Source of the DNA: Novosphingobium sp. Fuku2-ISO-50
Lineage (GTDB): Bacteria > Pseudomonadota > Alphaproteobacteria > Sphingomonadales > Sphingomonadaceae
Length of the DNA: 64,000 bases
Direction: 5' to 3'
Assembly (NCBI RefSeq): GCF_001519055.1
Contig: NZ_KQ954288.1
Coordinates: 62,001 to 126,000 of the forward strand
This document shows positions 50,195 to 58,625 of this stretch, piece by piece. Position numbers and translations under genes: made by a program. The notes under the pieces are model-generated. The model did not search any database and was not told where the DNA came from. It saw only the letters and a list, made by a program, of their open reading frames with translations. Every line of letters starts with the position of its first letter. Position 1 is the stretch's first letter.

Positions 50195-53100
50195 GGCATG
50201 GTTCCGCTTGCTTGAGGCTGAATGGGGCTGGAAAGCGTGCTCGCCTCGACGCTGACTTGCCCATGATGATGGAGCGGGCGCCCCTGTGCGTCGACCAGCC
50301 CGAGCGTACGCGGATCGCGCACCATGCTCGGGTCATAGAGCGACCGCAGCGAGCTGATCAGTTGATAGAACTGGGCCCGAACATTGACGTCGAACCGGAT
50401 CGGCAAGGACGCTAGCTGGCGCGTGATCAGATTGCGCTCCGCCCCTTTGCCCTGACGTATTCCGCCAAAGCTGACGCGAGTGACGACTTCGCCGGCCAGA
50501 TCGCCTTCCATGCCGATCGTCATCTGCGCATAATCGACCGAGCGCAGCATGTGAAAGGCAAAATTGGCCATCGGCGAAAGGTCGCGATAGCTCAGCGCGC
50601 CGACATAGCTGACATTGCCGCCGGGCGCCCGGCTGATCAGCTGCCCCCCGGTGATCCGCCCGCCATTGGCGTCGAACACCAGCGGCAGACGCCCGTCGAA
50701 CACCCCCGTCGCCGACAGGTTCGACATGTTGATATGCTGCAGGAACCGCCCCGCTTCGAGCCCGGCGATGGCAAGCGTAAACCGTCGCGGTTCGGCGATT
50801 CCCATGCGCAGCACAGTCGGTTCGAGACGGAGCGTGCCGCCTTCGAACGGCCATTCGGCATGATTGAGCTGCACCACCTGCCCCGCGTGCAGTTCCAGAT
50901 CGATCGTCCCGTTGACGACTTCGATCCCCGGATTGATGCTCGCGATTTTGAGCATCTGATGCGGCGCAGTGACGAAATGGACAAGGTCGGTGAATTCGAG
51001 CGTGCCCGACAGCCCTTCGACCGGGCCGACCGCAGCGGCAAAATCGAAATCGTCGCTGCTGAACCGACCGCTGCCGCTGAGGCCTCCGTCGGGGGCATTG
51101 GCGTTCCAGTCGAAACGCGCCTTGCCCCGGATCGTCCCGCTGGCATTGGCGATCACCCCTTTGGCCAGATAGGTCAGGTCGCCCGGCTGCAGCGCGGGGC
51201 CCCTGTCCTTTGCGTTATTGTCCTTTGCGTCATTGTCCTTTGCGTCAGTGTCCTTTGCGTCATTGTCTTTTTTGGCGGAATCGCGAAACGTCAGCCCCGC
51301 CAAAGTGACATCGGCATGCCCCTTCCCGCTGCCGAGATCATGGCGCAGCGTGACTTTCGCGAGCTCGGCCCCGACCGTTGGCGCGACCAGTTGCGCATCG
51401 GCATCGACCGCGCCGTCGGCCAGCGCCAGCGTCGCATTGCGCACCGCGACCGGAGCAAAGCGCGCCGGACTGACCCGGTCGCTCAGCGTGAACGTCCCGC
51501 CGGTGAGCGCAAGCCGCCCGCCGTCGAGCCGCCAACCGCCCGCCGCCGCCCCCGCCGTCGCCGGTAACGCGGCCATCGACACCTCGCCGCCGGTGAATGT
51601 ACCGCCCAGCGCGCCGCCGGTCATGCCGGGCGCGATCGTCACCCCGGCCAGATGCAGGCGATTGGCTTCATCGCCCTTGCCCAACACGACATCGACCGCC
51701 TGCATCGCGCCGCCGCCCGGCCAGGCGAGGCGCCCTCCGCCGGCATGCAGCGCAATCGGCGCATCCCCGGCATGACCCGACAGCGCAAACGCGGGCAGCA
51801 TCGCGGCCACACTTGCAGCGCCGCCATTCACGCGCACGATCGCGCCGCCGACCGGGCACATCGTGACCGCCCCATGCGCCAGGTCGAGCGTGCCCACGCG
51901 CAACCGATCGAAGGACGGCGTCGCGCAATGGCGCGCCAGCGCGATGTGTCCGTCGCTCGCCACCCCGCCGTCGACCGGCAACACGAGATTGTCGACCCGG
52001 CCATCGCCGATCGGCCCGCTGAGCGCCACAGTGCCCGAAAAGCCGAGCGTGCCGTCGCCAAGCTGCGTCACCGCCATGCCCGGCATCGCCAGTTGTGCGT
52101 CTGCGGCTCCATAGCGCGCCATGGCGAGGCGGAAACGTGCGCCCCCGGGCCCGCCGGAACGCATCGTCCCGGTGATTGCGGGCAAGTCGGCCCCGCCGGT
52201 TGAAAAATTGCCGGTCAGCCGCGGAATATGGTCATCGCCGCCGGTGACGGCGAGGCGTTCGAGGCTGGCCAGCGTCTGCCCGCCGCGTCCGCCGCGCAAA
52301 GTGAGGCTGGGCACGGCAATCCGCCAGCCGGTCGCATCGCGATGCACGCCGAGCGATCCGGCCAGCCTGCTGCCCGGCTCTTCGCGCGCCAGGGCCGCTG
52401 CGGCGCGGTCGAGCAACGGCCCCAGCGGCGTCCCGCGCACCCCCGCGCGGGCGCGATCGAGCGCGGCCAGCGCCGCCGGCCCGCGCGTCAGCGAGCGGCC
52501 TTCGAGATCGCCGCGAAAATCCAGTGCCGAAGTGGCCTGACGGGCATGGACCACGCCATCGAGGCGCAAGCTGCCCAGCCGCAGCGACGGCGCGCCGATC
52601 CCTTTGGCATCGAGCGTGATCCGCCCGGCCAGATCGCCCCGCCCGGCGCGCCAGTGCAGCCCGGCCTCGCCGCCGATCCCTGCCGCCGTCGCCGTCGCGC
52701 CGCTGACGATTCGCCCCAGTGCCAACCGGCCGTCGAGAGTCCAGTCGGCAAGCGCGGCATCGCCGCCAAGCGCAAGATCGAATTGCCCCGAGGCGAGACG
52801 CGTATCGCCGCACCGAGCGCCGCTGATCCGCAAGGGACCGGCAAACTGCGGCCGTCCGGCGCGCGTCGATACCGTGCCGTACAATGTCGTGCGGGCCAGT
52901 TCGCAGCCACCTGCCGTCCGCGCCTGCGGCACGATCGCGCCCAGCGTGCCCGAAAACCCGTCGGACAGGCGACCATGGCCATCGGCGGAAAAGACCAGCG
53001 CACCATAGGCGCTGTCGATTCGCCCCCGCGCATCGACCAGCGCGAGCGACCAGTCGGGCAGGCGCAAGGCGGCGCCGGTTGACGGCCCATAGATCAGCCG

Positions 53101-53508
53101 ATCGAGCGACCCCAGACTGATCCGCCCGCCCGTCAGCCGCCCATAAAGGCGCGGCCGGACGAGCGTGATCCGATCGATTTCCGGGCCCGCCAGGCCATAG
53201 CGCAAGACGATCTCGACGCGATCGATCGCCAGATCGGGATGCGCCGGATCGCCCACCGTGACGGCCCCGATCACTTCGCGCCCCACACCGACCGATTCGA
53301 TGCGATAGCGCGCGGGCAAGTTGAGCGCGGCCAGTTCGCGATCGATCAGATCGGTCGCGATCCGTTCGCGCAAACCCCACGCCCCGCCCAGCGCAAGCGC
53401 GGCAATCCCGGCCCCGACAAGCGCGACCCGCGCCACTCGGCGACGGCGCGGAGAGCCTTCGTCACCCGCGCTATCCCCATCATTCGCCAAATTGGAAGCG
53501 TCCGCCAT
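50191..53508 (-). CDS. ydbH: YdbH-family AsmA-like intermembrane transport protein
   Basis: A protein of about 1105 residues with one N-terminal membrane helix (VARVALVGAGIAALALGGAWGL) and a very long beta-rich periplasmic part of the AsmA/TamB type, ending in the YdbH (DUF748-like) C-terminal region (DLSPMANFAFHMLRSVDYAQM). Such proteins form a groove carrying phospholipids from inner to outer membrane. The operon with ynbE and ydbL supports the call. A charged low-complexity stretch of KDNDA-type pentapeptides (around residue 750) is encoded by a 15-bp tandem repeat. ATG 53508 is chosen for its spacing to GAAGG. Confidence 0.88.
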   Translation of the reverse strand: MADASNLANDGDSAGDEGSPRRRRVARVALVGAGIAALALGGAWGLRERIATDLIDRELAALNLPARYRIESVGVGREVIGAVTVGDPAHPDLAIDRVEIVLRYGLAGPEIDRITLVRPRLYGRLTGGRISLGSLDRLIYGPSTGAALRLPDWSLALVDARGRIDSAYGALVFSADGHGRLSDGFSGTLGAIVPQARTAGGCELARTTLYGTVSTRAGRPQFAGPLRISGARCGDTRLASGQFDLALGGDAALADWTLDGRLALGRIVSGATATAAGIGGEAGLHWRAGRGDLAGRITLDAKGIGAPSLRLGSLRLDGVVHARQATSALDFRGDLEGRSLTRGPAALAALDRARAGVRGTPLGPLLDRAAAALAREEPGSRLAGSLGVHRDATGWRIAVPSLTLRGGRGGQTLASLERLAVTGGDDHIPRLTGNFSTGGADLPAITGTMRSGGPGGARFRLAMARYGAADAQLAMPGMAVTQLGDGTLGFSGTVALSGPIGDGRVDNLVLPVDGGVASDGHIALARHCATPSFDRLRVGTLDLAHGAVTMCPVGGAIVRVNGGAASVAAMLPAFALSGHAGDAPIALHAGGGRLAWPGGGAMQAVDVVLGKGDEANRLHLAGVTIAPGMTGGALGGTFTGGEVSMAALPATAGAAAGGWRLDGGRLALTGGTFTLSDRVSPARFAPVAVRNATLALADGAVDADAQLVAPTVGAELAKVTLRHDLGSGKGHADVTLAGLTFRDSAKKDNDAKDTDAKDNDAKDNNAKDRGPALQPGDLTYLAKGVIANASGTIRGKARFDWNANAPDGGLSGSGRFSSDDFDFAAAVGPVEGLSGTLEFTDLVHFVTAPHQMLKIASINPGIEVVNGTIDLELHAGQVVQLNHAEWPFEGGTLRLEPTVLRMGIAEPRRFTLAIAGLEAGRFLQHINMSNLSATGVFDGRLPLVFDANGGRITGGQLISRAPGGNVSYVGALSYRDLSPMANFAFHMLRSVDYAQMTIGMEGDLAGEVVTRVSFGGIRQGKGAERNLITRQLASLPIRFDVNVRAQFYQLISSLRSLYDPSMVRDPRTLGLVDAQGRPLHHHGQVSVEASTLSSPIQPQASGTMP
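51205..51264. repeat. 15-bp tandem repeat within ydbH, four copies
   Basis: The unit gtcctttgcgtcatt is present four times with minor changes (51205-51219, 51220-51234, 51235-51249, 51250-51264). Read on the minus strand it encodes repeats of the pentapeptide KD(N/T)(D/N)A in frame, so copy-number change alters only a linker. Confidence 0.95.
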
Positions 53509-53557
53509 CATCCCCCTTCTTGCGCAGTTGGCGCGCTTGGGCAATGCAAAGACCGCG

Positions 53558-54370
53558 ATGAGCGATGAACCCAGCCTGTTTTCCCAACCTGGCATTCCCA
53601 AATCAGGCATTCCCGATTCAGGCAGGCCCGATTCAGGCAGGCCCGATTCAGGCAGGCGATCCGGCCGTCCGAAAGCCGATAGCCGCGTGCGCGAGACCGG
53701 GCATGACCCCTCTGGCCATCGCAGCCGCCTGCGCCAAAGGCTGCTCGAAGGCGGCGACGATTCGCTCGCCGATCATGAAGTCGTCGAATACCTGTTGATG
53801 ACCGCGATCCCCCAAAAGGATGTCAAACCGCTGGCGCGCGTGCTGATCCAGAAATTCGGCTCGCTGGCGGGCGTGTTCAATGCCGAGCCGCGCGCGCTGA
53901 TGCAGGTTTCGGGAATCAAGGAAACCGCCGCCGCCGCGCTCAAGATTGCCGGCATTGCCTCACGGCGGCTGGCGCAAAGCGCGCTGCGCGAAGAATCGGT
54001 ACTGTCGAGCTGGCAGGCGCTGATCGATTACCTGCATATCGACATGGCGCATCTGACTCACGAACGCGTGCGCGTGCTCTATCTCAATCTGCAAAATCGC
54101 CTGCTGCTCGATCAGGTAGTCAGCGACGGCACGCTCGACGAATCCGCGATCTACACGCGCGAGATCATTTCCAAGGCGATGGCAATCGGCGCAGCGGCGT
54201 TGATTCTGGTACACAATCACCCCTCGGGATCGCCGCAGCCGAGCCGCGCCGACATTCAGGTGACGCAAAAGATCATCGATGCCTGCCGCCATCTCAACAT
54301 CACGGTCCACGATCATGTGATTATCGGACGCGAAGGCCATGTCTCGCTCAAGGCCAAGGGTCTTATATAG
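53558..54370 (+). CDS. radC: RadC/JAB-domain protein
   Basis: A 270-residue RadC-family protein. A helix-hairpin-helix region (GSLAGVFNAEPRALMQVSGIKETAAAALK) precedes the JAMM metalloprotease-like domain with the metal motif VHNHPSGSPQPSRAD and the upstream Glu in TREIISKA. The biological role of RadC remains uncertain. Its N-terminus has a low-complexity RPDSG repeat encoded by a 15-bp tandem array. The start is ATG 53558 (MSDEPSLFSQP), divergent from ydbH by 49 nt. Confidence 0.93.
   Translation: MSDEPSLFSQPGIPKSGIPDSGRPDSGRPDSGRRSGRPKADSRVRETGHDPSGHRSRLRQRLLEGGDDSLADHEVVEYLLMTAIPQKDVKPLARVLIQKFGSLAGVFNAEPRALMQVSGIKETAAAALKIAGIASRRLAQSALREESVLSSWQALIDYLHIDMAHLTHERVRVLYLNLQNRLLLDQVVSDGTLDESAIYTREIISKAMAIGAAALILVHNHPSGSPQPSRADIQVTQKIIDACRHLNITVHDHVIIGREGHVSLKAKGLI
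53591..53650. repeat. 15-bp tandem repeat within radC, four copies
   Basis: Units at 53591-53605, 53606-53620, 53621-53635 and 53636-53650 share the form ggcNNNcccgattca and encode GIPKS, GIPDS, GRPDS and GRPDS. The unit length keeps the frame. Confidence 0.95.
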
Positions 54371-54377
54371 AGTCATC

Positions 54378-54406
54378 TTGCCTTTCCGGCCCCCACCCCC
54401 TAGCGG
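54378..54406 (+). promoter_or_regulatory. Predicted purB promoter
   Basis: TTGCCT (54378-54383) and TAGCGG (54401-54406) are spaced by 17 nt; the ATG follows 31 nt later with GGTGGAG upstream. Confidence 0.55.
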
Positions 54407-54437
54407 CGCCAGAGATTGCTTAAGGTGGAGAGTACCC

Positions 54438-55751
54438 ATGGTTCCCCGTTATGCCCGCCCGCAGATGACCGCGATCTGGGAACCGGAAGCGCGCTATCGC
54501 ATCTGGTTCGAAATCGAAGCGCACGCGACCGACAAGCTGGCCGATCTCGGCGTCGTTCCCGCCAGCGCGGCCAAGGCGCTGTGGGATTGGTGGGCGACTC
54601 ATCCGGCGATCGATGTCGCCGCGATCGATGCGATCGAGGCCGTGACCAAGCATGACGTGATCGCGTTTCTCGACTGGGTGGCACAACAGGTCGGCCCCGA
54701 AGCCCGCTTCATGCATCAGGGCATGACCAGCTCCGACGTGCTCGACACCACGCTCAGCGTGCAGTTGGCGCGCGCCGCCGACCTGCTGATCGCCGACATC
54801 GACGCGCTGCTCGCCGCGATCCGCACCCGCGCCTTCGAGCACAAATACACCCCGACGATCGGCCGCAGCCACGGCATCCATGCCGAACCGACCACGTTCG
54901 GCAAAAAGCTGGCCGAAGCCTATGCCGAATTCACGCGTGGCCGCGCCCGCCTCGTCGCCGCGCGCGCCGAAATCGCGACTTGCGCGATTTCGGGCGCGGT
55001 CGGCACGTTTGCCAATATCGACCCTGCGGTCGAAGAGCACGTTGCGGAAAAGCTCGGCCTCGCCGTCGAGCCGGTTTCGACGCAAGTCATCCCGCGCGAC
55101 CGCCATGCGATGTTTTTTGCCACGCTCGGCGTGATTGCCAGCTCGATCGAGCGGCTGGCGGTCGAAATCCGGCACCTTCAGCGCACCGAAGTGCTTGAGG
55201 CAGAGGAATATTTCTCGCCGGGACAAAAGGGCTCGTCGGCCATGCCGCACAAGCGCAACCCGGTCCTGACCGAAAACCTGACCGGTCTGGCGCGCGTCGT
55301 GCGCGGCGCGGTCACCCCCGCGCTCGAAAACGTCGCGCTGTGGCACGAACGTGACATCTCGCATTCCTCGGTCGAACGCTTCATCGGCCCCGATGCGACG
55401 ATCACGCTTGATTTCGCACTCGCCCGGCTGACGTCCGTAGTCGAAAAGCTGGTCGTCTATCCGCTGCGCATGCAGAAAAATCTCGATCGCATGGGCGGAC
55501 TGGTCCATTCGCAGCGCGTGCTGCTGGCGCTGACCCAGGCGGGTCTGACGCGCGATGATTCCTATCGTCTGGTTCAGCGCAACGCGATGAAAGTGTGGGA
55601 ATCCGACGGCCAATTGTCGCTGCTCGAGCTGCTCAAGGCAGACCCCGAAGTCAGCGCCGCGCTGACGGCGCAGCAGATCGAGGACAAGTTCAACCTCGAC
55701 TATCATTTCAAGGCGATCGACACGATTTTCGACCGGGTGTTCGGCGCCTGA
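54438..55751 (+). CDS. purB: Adenylosuccinate lyase
   Basis: A 437-residue fumarase/aspartase-superfamily enzyme acting twice in purine synthesis: it releases fumarate from SAICAR and from adenylosuccinate. The superfamily signature GQKGSSAMPHKRNP is intact, and the catalytic His regions are present (MTSSDVLDT, RSHGIHAEPTTFG). The N-terminus VPRYARPQMTAIWEPEARYRIWFEIE matches the short PurB type found in Bacillus and alphaproteobacteria. A hairpin with a T-rich tail follows at 55779-55816. Confidence 0.97.
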   Translation: MVPRYARPQMTAIWEPEARYRIWFEIEAHATDKLADLGVVPASAAKALWDWWATHPAIDVAAIDAIEAVTKHDVIAFLDWVAQQVGPEARFMHQGMTSSDVLDTTLSVQLARAADLLIADIDALLAAIRTRAFEHKYTPTIGRSHGIHAEPTTFGKKLAEAYAEFTRGRARLVAARAEIATCAISGAVGTFANIDPAVEEHVAEKLGLAVEPVSTQVIPRDRHAMFFATLGVIASSIERLAVEIRHLQRTEVLEAEEYFSPGQKGSSAMPHKRNPVLTENLTGLARVVRGAVTPALENVALWHERDISHSSVERFIGPDATITLDFALARLTSVVEKLVVYPLRMQKNLDRMGGLVHSQRVLLALTQAGLTRDDSYRLVQRNAMKVWESDGQLSLLELLKADPEVSAALTAQQIEDKFNLDYHFKAIDTIFDRVFGA

Positions 55752-55778
55752 GAGGGACACGAATCCTGCGGGATCCGG

Positions 55779-55816
55779 GCCGGTTTGCACAGCATGCAAA
55801 ACCGGTTTCCTCTTTT
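55779..55816 (+). terminator. Probable purB terminator
   Basis: A stem formed by GCCGGTTTGCA and TGCAAAACCGGT (one bulged A) is followed by TTCCTCTTTT. Confidence 0.6.
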
Positions 55817-55869
55817 GCGCGCGATGTTCTACGGTCAGGTACGGGGATGTCTGCCGTAAAGGGATCATC

Positions 55870-56226
55870 ATGCGCGCACTGAAAACCGGATTCTGGGTGC
55901 TGGTCGTCGCGGCACTTCTGGCCTTCGCGTATGCCAATGATGATCGCGTTACGGTGCACTTCCTGGGCAGCCTGGCCGTCGACACCAAGATGTGGGCGCT
56001 GGTGATCGGCGCTTTGCTCATTGGCTTTGTGCCGAGTTCGCTGATGCATCGCACCACGCGCTGGCGCCTGTCGCGGCGCATCGCCACGCTTGAGGCGACG
56101 CTGGCCGCGCAAGCACAGGCGGCGAACGCCGTGCTGAATGCAACGACATCACATTCCGGGACATCAAACCCTGTGACAATGAATTCTGGAGGGGAGCCGG
56201 ATGGCGATCCCGACGAAACCAGATGA
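55870..56226 (+). CDS. LapA-domain (DUF1049) inner-membrane protein
   Basis: A 118-residue protein with two membrane helices (TGFWVLVVAALLAFAYAND and KMWALVIGALLIGFVPSSLM), separated by VTVHFLGSLAVDT, and a polar C-terminal tail. This is the LapA/YciS layout; in E. coli LapA works with LapB to balance lipopolysaccharide synthesis. No lapB homologue is adjacent. It precedes pyrF by 24 nt, so they may share a transcript, an arrangement also seen with yciS-yciM-pyrF in enterobacteria. Confidence 0.8.
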   Translation: MRALKTGFWVLVVAALLAFAYANDDRVTVHFLGSLAVDTKMWALVIGALLIGFVPSSLMHRTTRWRLSRRIATLEATLAAQAQAANAVLNATTSHSGTSNPVTMNSGGEPDGDPDETR

Positions 56227-56250
56227 TAGCTTGAGGACACCAACAACACC

Positions 56251-56937
56251 GTGAGCAACCCGATCTATCTCGCCCTGGACCTGCCCCGGCTCGACAGCGC
56301 CATCGCGCTTGCCCAGAAAGTGCGTCAGCATGTCGGCGGGCTGAAACTCGGCCTCGAATTTTTCTGCGCCCATGGTCACCATGGCGTGCATGAAATCGCC
56401 AAAATCGGCCTGCCGATCTTTCTCGACCTGAAACTGCACGACATTCCCAACACGGTCGCCGCTGCAATGCAGGCGATTCACATGCTCGAACCCGCGATCG
56501 TGACCGTTCACGCCGCCGGCGGGCGCGCGATGATGGAAGATGCCAAGGCTGCCGCCGGGGAAAACACCAAAGTCGTCGCGGTGACCGTGCTGACCAGTCT
56601 CGACGACGCCGATCTTGCGCGCATCGGGGTTGGCGGCAATGCCCACGATCAGGCCTTGCGCCTGGCCGATCTGGCACAGGAAGCCGGGCTCGACGGCATC
56701 GTCTGTTCGGGCCACGAAGTCGGCGCGGTGCACAAGCGGTGGAAAAACGGCTATCTTGTCGTGCCCGGCCTGCGTCCGACAGCGAATGGCGGCCATGACG
56801 CAAACGGCGACCAGAAGCGCACGGTGACCCCGCGCGCGGCGCGCGATGCGGGTGCCAGCGTGCTGGTCATCGGTCGCCCGATCAGCCGCGCCGAAGATCC
56901 CGCCGCCGCCGCGCGCGCGATCGAAGGCACGCTTTGA
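56251..56937 (+). CDS. pyrF: Orotidine 5'-phosphate decarboxylase
   Basis: A 228-residue TIM-barrel enzyme that makes UMP from OMP. The catalytic motif FLDLKLHDIPNTV is complete, and the later VPGLRPTANGG and SVLVIGRPISRAEDPAAAA bind phosphate. The start is a GTG at 56251; GAGG lies 14 nt upstream, rather far, but the N-terminus PIYLALDLPRLDSAIALA fits the family. The stop is close to the following acetyltransferase start. Confidence 0.96.
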   Translation: MSNPIYLALDLPRLDSAIALAQKVRQHVGGLKLGLEFFCAHGHHGVHEIAKIGLPIFLDLKLHDIPNTVAAAMQAIHMLEPAIVTVHAAGGRAMMEDAKAAAGENTKVVAVTVLTSLDDADLARIGVGGNAHDQALRLADLAQEAGLDGIVCSGHEVGAVHKRWKNGYLVVPGLRPTANGGHDANGDQKRTVTPRAARDAGASVLVIGRPISRAEDPAAAARAIEGTL

Positions 56938-56948
56938 GCCCCCTGGCG

Positions 56949-57467
56949 ATGACGACCATCGAACCGATCCTGCGCACGGCAACGATGGCCGACCTTCCCG
57001 CGCTGCGCGCGCTGGTCGAGCGCGCCTATCGCGGCGACAGTGCCAAACAGGGCTGGACGCACGAAGCCGACTTGCTCGATGACGAGCGCACCACCGATAC
57101 CGATCTTGCCGAGGCGATCGAAGACCGCGACGCGCGCGTCGTCGTCCTTGCCGAAGCCGACGGCGCGCTGGTCGGCACGGTGACCGTCACCGATCAGGGC
57201 GACGGCCGCAGCTATCTCGGCATGCTCTGCGTCGACCCGGCGCATCAGGCCGCGGGGCTGGGACGCCGACTGATCGCGGCCGCAGAACGCACCGCCCGCG
57301 ACAAATTCGGCGCCCGGATCATGGAAATGACCGTCATCGACTGCCGCAGCGAACTGATCGCGTGGTACGAGCGGCGCGGCTATGTCATGCGCGGCGAAAT
57401 GCGCCCCTTCCCCGTTCCCGGCGAGCACCCTTTTGCCATGGTCGTGCTCGAACACCGGCTGGGCTGA
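56949..57467 (+). CDS. GNAT-family N-acetyltransferase
   Basis: A 172-residue acetyltransferase with the acetyl-CoA motif MLCVDPAHQAAGLGRRLIAAAE and the C-terminal WYERRGYVMRGEMRPFPV. ATG 56949 lies 11 nt after the pyrF stop; a TTG at 56934 overlapping pyrF is an alternative. It stands between pyrF and trpF with almost no spacing, so it is probably cotranscribed. The substrate is unknown. Confidence 0.9.
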   Translation: MTTIEPILRTATMADLPALRALVERAYRGDSAKQGWTHEADLLDDERTTDTDLAEAIEDRDARVVVLAEADGALVGTVTVTDQGDGRSYLGMLCVDPAHQAAGLGRRLIAAAERTARDKFGARIMEMTVIDCRSELIAWYERRGYVMRGEMRPFPVPGEHPFAMVVLEHRLG

Positions 57468-57472
57468 CACGC

Positions 57473-58114
57473 ATGGCGGCGCCCCTGATCAAGATCTGCG
57501 GCATCAGGACGATCGACGCGCTCGATGCGGCGATTGCCGCGCGCGCCGATTTTGTCGGGCTGGTGTTCTTTGCCAAAAGCCCGCGCCATGTCGACGCAGA
57601 CGTTGCCGCGATGCTTGCCGCCCGTGCGGCGGGGCGCGCGCGGCTGGTCGGCTTGTTTGTCGATCCCGCGCCCGATTTTCTGGCAAGCACGCTCGCCACG
57701 GTGCGGCTCGATGTGATCCAGCTGCACGGCCGCGAAACCCCCGAACAGGTCGCCGCAGTCGCTGCGCGCCACGCCGTTCCGGTTTGGAAAGCGCTGGGGG
57801 TGAAAAAGCGTGAAGACCTCGCTTTGGCCGACCGTTTTGCGGGCGCGGCCGAACGCGTGCTGTTCGATGCAAAGCCGCCCGAAGGCGCGGACCTGCCCGG
57901 CGGCAACGGGCTGCGCATCGACTGGGCCGTCCTGAAAGGCGTGCGCCCCGCGCTGCCGTGGATGCTGGCCGGCGGGCTCGATCCCGCCAATGTCGCCGAA
58001 GCGATCGCCATGACCGGCGCGCCCGCCGTCGATGTCTCGTCAGGCGTGGAAAGCGCGCCCGGCGTCAAGGATCCCGCGCGGATCGCAGCCTTTTGCGAAG
58101 CAGCGCGCGGCTGA
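57473..58114 (+). CDS. trpF: Phosphoribosylanthranilate isomerase
   Basis: A 213-residue TIM-barrel enzyme of tryptophan synthesis. It has the catalytic Cys in IKICGI, VGLVFFAKSPRHV, VIQLHGRETPEQV and the Asp in VLFDAKPPEG. The C-terminal LAGGLDPANVAEAI and VDVSSGVESAPGVKD are diagnostic. ATG 57473 follows the acetyltransferase stop by 5 nt. trpB, trpA and accD follow on the same strand, but an inverted outer-membrane gene separates them from trpF. Confidence 0.96.
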   Translation: MAAPLIKICGIRTIDALDAAIAARADFVGLVFFAKSPRHVDADVAAMLAARAAGRARLVGLFVDPAPDFLASTLATVRLDVIQLHGRETPEQVAAVAARHAVPVWKALGVKKREDLALADRFAGAAERVLFDAKPPEGADLPGGNGLRIDWAVLKGVRPALPWMLAGGLDPANVAEAIAMTGAPAVDVSSGVESAPGVKDPARIAAFCEAARG

Positions 58115-58130
58115 ACAAGCCGCGCGCTGC
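58100..58130. terminator. Stable hairpin spanning the trpF stop codon
   Basis: A 13-bp perfect GC stem (58100-58112 with 58118-58130) encloses GAACA, with the trpF TGA at the loop. T tracts are weak on both strands, so it may act as a bidirectional terminator between convergent genes or as an mRNA end block. Confidence 0.55.
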
Positions 58131-58142
58131 CGCCTGATCGCA

Positions 58143-58625
58143 TCAGAAGTGAGCGCCGAAACCCAGCGTGATCGCATCGCGCGATGGCGTGATACCGTTC
58201 GCCGACGAGGTGTAATGGCGATATTCGATTTTGCCGAACGTCCCCGGTGACAGCGCATGGCTATAGCCCGCGCCCACGTTCCAGTCGGGATTGCCGCCGT
58301 GATAGGGCGTCGTCGCCCAGCCGCCGACCGCATAGAGCTTGCCCGCCGCGCCAAGATCGGCCCCGGCGCGACCGCTGATGCCAAACGTGGTCAACGTGTT
58401 GGACGCGAGCAGTTTGTCGACCGAGACTTCGGGTCCGGCAAAAAAGCCCGGCGCCAGCGTGAAATCATGACCGGCGGCGACCCCGATCGATTGCTGATAA
58501 TCACCGCCATAGAAATTCCCGGTGGTGTGGACTTCGACCCGGTTTTCATCGGCATGGGCCGGGGTGGCCAGGGCCAGGGCAGAGCCAAGGGCCGCGATGA
58601 TCGGGCCCAGAACTGTGTGACGCAT
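58143..58625 (-). CDS. Small outer-membrane beta-barrel-like protein
   Basis: A 160-residue precursor with a clear signal peptide (PIIAALGSALALATPAHA, cleavage near residue 25). The mature part is about 135 residues of alternating polar/aromatic strands (GKLYAVGGWATTPYHGG, VGAGYSHALSPGTFGKIEYRHYTSS) ending in phenylalanine, as in eight-stranded outer-membrane proteins. I do not recognise the exact family; it recalls OmpA-like/opacity porins. It lies inverted between trpF and trpB. Confidence 0.75.
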   Translation of the reverse strand: MRHTVLGPIIAALGSALALATPAHADENRVEVHTTGNFYGGDYQQSIGVAAGHDFTLAPGFFAGPEVSVDKLLASNTLTTFGISGRAGADLGAAGKLYAVGGWATTPYHGGNPDWNVGAGYSHALSPGTFGKIEYRHYTSSANGITPSRDAITLGFGAHF

